Of a DNA stretch of 64,000 nucleotides, positions 59,039 through 64,000 are shown piece by piece (the first letter of the stretch is position 1; each line of letters begins with the position of its first letter). The stretch spans positions 124,001 through 188,000 of the forward strand of contig JAJNNX010000055.1 of assembly GCA_023159155.1 (NCBI GenBank), given 5' to 3'. Source of the DNA: Ustulina deusta. Taxonomy: Eukaryota; Ascomycota; Sordariomycetes; Xylariales; Xylariaceae. The position numbers and the translations under genes were made by a program. The notes under the pieces were generated by a model. That model saw only the letters and a program-made list of their open reading frames with translations. It searched no databases and was not told the DNA's origin.

Positions 59039-60496
59039 AGTGGATGGCAATAAATGAATGAATGAATGAATGGCTATAATGACGCCGGTACTAGAAGGTA
59101 AAAGGAAAACGACTGGGGGATCGTAGGTTGGTGCGCCGGGCGAAATGCAATGGTATTATTGTACAAGGCCTTGTTTATTGATCTTGCGAGGCCGATATGA
59201 TAAGCTGGGATTTAGGAGAGTAGGAAATATGCCGTATATAGTAGACTTGGAGAAATCACAGAAGCAGATGTTTTGATATGGCCGTAAAGTAGACACACCG
59301 ACCTTGTCTAAGTAACCTAACCTACCTTGGGTAGTAGGTGCTTGTGAGAAATCTACATATGTAGAGAGCGGCTCGTCGTATACACTCTACCGACTATCTA
59401 GACAGTTGCCGCCAGTTAGTGAAAGAGCGAATGGAATTTGTTAGTCTCGAGCAGGCGTTATGGCCGTTGTGTTGACAACCCCAACGCTGACTCGGACGCG
59501 GGTCTTGTAATGGCGGGCGGGCGAGAAGTTGCGTTACGTCATGGCGGTGGCAGAACTCGTTTGTTTGTACCTTAGGTACCTATGCACTCAAGCATGGTAC
59601 TTCGAAAGCTGAAAGTAGCACAGGACCGACAGCAGCGACCTGCCACCTTTGTACTCGCCACTGCAGGCACCCTTCCATCTCCTCGGTTGGATGACAATGT
59701 TGCTATCTATATTGGATCTGCTACCTATCGGACCGACATTTCGTTTCCTCTTCGCATAGAATGAATCACCGCGAGAGCTACCTGCCTCCATCTATACTAG
59801 ATACTTGGGTCCGTACACAACTTGAAGCACCCACCTGGGAAACGAATACCTGGGTCCTGAGTACGTAGGTACATACCCATGGTGCGCTCGAGGCGCTGTA
59901 CTGAGCAATACCTAATTGCCCCTCTTCAAACTAGGTACATGCCTTCCATGCCAACTATTCTGAGGTAACAAGCATCATCCTAGAACGGGCCTCTGTCTGT
60001 CGTCAGTCTGGGTACCCAGCGTCTTCTCTGTTGCTCGTGCACATATTCGGCCAGTCCGCACAGAAACGGACAAGAACTTCAACTTCGACTGGCAGATTTG
60101 GTATTTCCTGGTTCCTGCCTGTGTGATATCTTTGCTTGCTGTATAGGTCGCTGGAAGTGGGTTGTTACCTACCAATGCATCTCAATTTACATCTCGTCTT
60201 TCATTATGCTCATAAATCTCCTGTAAATGCGCCAAATGCTCCCAAAGAACCACCGCCGTCGCCGCCGCCACCGCCACCACAACCTATGCGAAACTCGTGA
60301 AAAGCCCATGTGCATGCTTCGTGATCGCTAAAGAAAAAGGGTAGTATATAGAATGCTGTGGCCGTCGTGATGTGGAGCCCTGAACGTGATTCGAGGCGCT
60401 GTAGCCCACTTCTGAGAAAATCCCTCTCTTCCAAAAAGGGTTGCAGCCATTACAAGCAAACACCGAAAATGGCAGGTATCTAGCACCACAACATCA
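59039..60496. other. Intergenic with microsatellite and TAGGTACC words
   Basis: No supported gene. It begins with an (AATG)5 repeat at 59053-59072 and has CTTAGGTACCTATG at about 59571 and further GTACGTAGGTACATAC words near 59860. A GCC/GGT-rich short tract lies at about 60246-60285 near the 3' end of the Whi5-like gene. Confidence 0.45.
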
Positions 60497-62064
60497 TCAC
60501 GCCCCGACTCCTGTGCCATTTCGTCGACTGCTTGGCGGCAGTTGTATCTCGCCTTCTGAATCTGAACTATCGGCTGCAGCCGCCCGGTCGATCATGCGCT
60601 GCACATCGTCATCTCTCAACGGCGGCTTAGTCCGTGCCGGGCCGCTCAAGCCGGCCGGAATCGATAGCGAAGGCCGGGGTACCAAACCGTTGATGGTTCT
60701 CCGTCGCGGCATGGCTCGTACCTGCGAGGATCCATGCTGCTCATCGACATCCATGCCACCTGATAGATTAGGTGACTTCTCGAACTCCACACGCTTCGGC
60801 TGTACCTGTGGCCGCCCCGTGGGCAAGGCCCTCCGCCCTTGGTTATTCACGTCACTCATGTGCCCAAGCCGAGAGGTAGGCAGAGTAGCTCGCGTGCCAT
60901 TTCGAGGCTGTGAGGTCTGGGGTGTAGGGAAAGTGTGCTTCAAATTAGCCGAGTTGCCCGGGCTGCTCATAAATAACAGGGTCTCCAAGGCCTCTTGCTC
61001 ACGGAGGTTCTGGGGCGGGGAGAAAAGGATAGGATCGACGTTGGGGGTGCGGAGATGGTGCTGGCCTGGTGTACTCTGCAACGGGCTCGGTTGTGATGGG
61101 GTATGAGGTGAAGAATGGTGAGACTGGGACAAGTACGCAGGTGTGTGTCTAGCGTTGGAGTTACGCCGTGGGTTGGTTGGTAACGCCTGGCGCGGCTGAA
61201 TTGGCGCGGGCGGTGCCAAAGTTGGAACTTGTGAGACGGGAGATGTTGTGCTGGTGATCTTGGAGACACTCTCCCTCCAATAAGACTCGTAAGCGCGACC
61301 TTGCGGGTGTTGGACCACAGGGCTCGTGGTCATACTTGGCGGGTTGGAAACTGCTTGCCGGAAGCCAGCAAGCGATATCTGAGGACTTGCTGACGACCCA
61401 TGCCTCCCATGTAATGTCGATGTGCTGGAGGCCGGCGAAGCGGCCTGCGATGCTAGTGACTCGACTTCGTCGATAGAGTGGCTTTGCCAGCCATTGTTCA
61501 CCTTGACCATAGCGTAAGAGAGTTTCGCCTTCAACTCGGCAGAGAGCTGGCGGCATTGTTAACCAGTGTCTGGGCATGTGGCTTGATGGATGGAATACAT
61601 ACCTCGCCGATGCGGCTCCCGGCCGTCGAAGCGACGCTCACGGCGCTCGTGTTCCTCGAATGGCCCATTCGCACGGGCGAGGCACTGGAGTGGTGTCGCG
61701 TGTGCTTGACAAGGCCGTCAGCCATCCGCTTCCTCGACTGCGCCCCATGGATGTCAGCATCGTCGCGCGACACGACGATCTTCTGCTGCAGGGCGGCAAG
61801 GTTGGACAACTGCATCAGCTGGGACTCCTGGCTGGAGGAATTGTCGTTGCCATGGCGGTTGCTGCCCTCGCTGTCGCTCTCGGGCGGGGTGAAGACGCGG
61901 TCGGTGTCATTGGAGGTGGAGGGGGTGGCCTGGGAATCGTTGCTCGAGTCGTGGAACAGATGGCTGTGGCTGCTGCCGGACACGGGCTGCGACCGGGAGC
62001 TCGCGACGTGTCCACGCGACGCAGCGGAACTGCTGCTGCCAGCAAGCTGCGACATGTCTGGCAT
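60497..62064 (-). CDS. Whi5/Nrm1-like G1/S transcriptional repressor
   Basis: Two exons (62064-61603 and 61546-60497, GTATGT donor, CCAG acceptor) give 503 residues from the ATG at 62064. The frame stays open upstream to 62619, so a longer N-terminus cannot be excluded. The protein is mostly disordered and Ser/Pro-rich. The spliced junction creates GELSAELKAKLSYAMVKVN followed by NGW, which matches the GTB motif of Whi5/Nrm1 proteins that binds the SBF/MBF complex. A second conserved-looking segment is LETLLFMSSPGNSANL. Many S/T-P sites (FTPPESDSE, TSPVV, KSPNL) would be CDK targets that release repression at Start. Nuclear, probable regulator of cell-cycle entry. Identification rests on motif recall. 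Confidence 0.75.
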
Positions 62065-64000
62065 GTTGGCTGGAACGGGACGAGACGGGGGGGCGGAGGG
62101 GAGGGGAGGGCAAGGAGGGAGCGGCGTTGCCCAAAGGAGTCGAGGTGCCGACTGTCGCGTACTGTGCGGCCAGCCCAGTCCAGTCCAGATCGCGTCGCTA
62201 TCTTCTTGCTGCCTCGCACGCTGGATTTGCTCGACGGATGTGCAGCTCTCGGGGCGGCTGTCGTGCGAGAACGACGGCGGATTGCCAAGGAAGCCGCTGT
62301 TCTTCTCTTCTTTGTCTGGGTTGCGAGGACAGCGAACACGCGTTGTCGCCAGCTCAGCCAAGCTCGGGAGGATGCAAGGTCCAAAGCAGGTACTTGGAGC
62401 AGAGGTATCTAAGACACGGATGAAATGAAGTGGTAAAACAGCCGTTTGGTGATTGACTCTGCAATCATGGCAGTGATTCAATGCACTCGCAATTTGTATT
62501 GATTTCCACGAGACGTAATTGAGGCCACGAAAGAGGTATTTAAAAGAGAGGCGGCGATGAAGACTGCTGTATGTTGAAGAGGAGAAGTCGTGGTTACGGA
62601 TGCATGCTGAGGACGACAAGTACCATCATCCACTGCGCATCTGCGGTGTTAGGGTTAGGTACGGCACAGTAAGTACCTCCTCTAGGTACCTACCGGCTAG
62701 GTACAGTCTGGTGGTGGCAGTGGTGGTGGGTCGTGCACCACCTCTCCTGCCTACGAAGACACGCTGGACACGTCGGGTCAGATTGTGAGCACTTACTTAG
62801 ATACCTGGGTACACTACTAGGTAGCAGTAGCGTCTTCCCTCTTTATACTACTCCCCACCAAAGGGATAGGCATGTACCGGTAGTATATGTAGGTAGGTAC
62901 TTCTACCTATTTTCTATACATCTATGTCGGTTACAGTACCTTGATACCTATACTTACCGAGCTTACAAATTTCAGGGTCCTTACAGGTATGTTGTCCACA
63001 TTAAATTCTCTCACACATTTTCTTTTCGTCTTCGAGTTGAACTAAAACATTTCAAAAACGGTTAATCTTAGAGATCGATGTAGAACTCCGCCTAAACTAC
63101 CAGTACCTATAGAAAAGGCCGCGTTCATGGCTTCCGAGGTAAGTACTCTATCTATGTAGGGGCGCATAATTGTATACGCATAGTAGGTACTACGTACAGG
63201 TAGTACCTAGATAGCGGACCCCCCATGTTCTGTGTTCTAGCCCCCCTTGCGAGCTCAAGTGATCGCCCGCATCAGCGGGAGCGGCTGCAAAAAGAAAAGT
63301 GCACAACGGCGCGCTCTTCGGGCTAGCCGGTCGAAACGCTCGGACCAGTCCAACACGAGCTCACGTGATGAGTGTTCTTGGACTCCATACCTGGGGAACT
63401 AGGTAGGTACCTCAATCTCAACAAAAAACACGCTCCCATTTCCATCAAACCATATGTGCTCCGTCCTCAAGCAATCTTGCTTCCGTACCAACCTCATCTT
63501 GGCTACCTCTGTCCTCTTGGCCTGCGAACCAATCTACGTACAATTGACTGCAGCAGTAATCTGATCTGGCTAAAGATACCTAACATTCATCTTACCGGAG
63601 CCTTTCGTCACAAGTAGTGCGCTGGATCAAGACTTATTTGTGCCGTTTTAATATTTAATTAAATTGTTAAGGATCAGCTGTCTTCTATGGAAGAGCATGC
63701 ATGGTTTGGCTGAGACGCCCCATTTCGTTCATCTAGATTCCCTAAGTCTAGGTGAACTTTGAGCTACATAATCTGAATCGTATCCGTCTCATGCCATACA
63801 CAAACTTCATGCCCAGCGTGGTCCCCTTTGCGAGGCGTCACTGGCTTTTTAGCCGCCGCGCAAGTGTCTAGTCACTCCTCGCAGCCGGAGCCTGTCTTCA
63901 TCGCATCATCATTGTTGCAATAGTTTTTGACTTCCACAGAATGGAATCATGTCGGACGCGCTTGGTTAACGGCCACGACTTGCCTTGCCGTGGTGATGCT
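62065..64000. other. Right-end intergenic region with abundant TAGGTACC words
   Basis: The first 550 bp hold the leader and promoter of the Whi5-like gene. Beyond that TAGGTACC/GGTAGGTACC words are very frequent (62675-62705, 62880-62910, 63180-63215, 63398-63412). No frame to the end of the window is convincing. Confidence 0.45.

Overview
The window is nuclear DNA of a filamentous ascomycete (Pezizomycotina). Support comes from short 45-190 bp spliceosomal introns with GTRNGT donors and CTRAC-like branch points, a Zn2Cys6 regulator, fungal rhodopsin-type membrane proteins, a fungal highly reducing polyketide synthase, a DUF3328/UstYa protein and a Whi5-like cell-cycle repressor. The species is not identifiable by eye. 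Exon joins below were worked out by hand from splice signals, reading frame and remembered family conservation, with no alignment or transcript data.

Left edge (1-5.2 kb): the 5' end of a minus-strand gene, then AT-rich DNA with relic repeats (an inverted-repeat element carrying an 18-bp minisatellite) and a 2EXR-type gene whose frame is uncertain.

Region A (5.2-23.5 kb), probable secondary-metabolite or RiPP locus: Zn2Cys6 regulator, 2-oxoglutarate/Fe(II) oxygenase, rhodopsin-like membrane protein, two MFS transporters, a UstYa-family (DUF3328) oxidase, and, divergently transcribed 0.8 kb away, a small secreted precursor with four 23-residue repeats separated by Lys-Arg (Kex2) sites. A ThDP-dependent enzyme with a mitochondrial-type presequence follows. 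The precursor plus UstYa pair is the signature of dikaritin-type fungal RiPPs, and its repeat matches no core I recall. This is the most interesting part of the window.

Region B (24.7-26 kb): a secreted ferritin-like, late-sexual-development-type protein.

Region C (28.2-50 kb), polyketide cluster: an apparently intact 15-exon HR-PKS of about 2597 residues (KS-AT-DH-MT-ER-KR-ACP, no release domain), a small FSH1/LovG-like serine hydrolase that could release the product, a second rhodopsin-like protein, a complete cytochrome P450, an F-box/ankyrin protein, and a PLP enzyme of the CefD/LolT class. Membership beyond PKS and hydrolase is inferred from proximity only.

Region D (51.6-64 kb), mostly housekeeping: a secreted GH3 beta-glucosidase, an RGG-box nuclear-type protein, a glycine-zipper membrane protein and a Whi5/Nrm1-like G1/S repressor. 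Long AT-rich intergenic stretches rich in TAGGTACC-type oligomers separate these genes.
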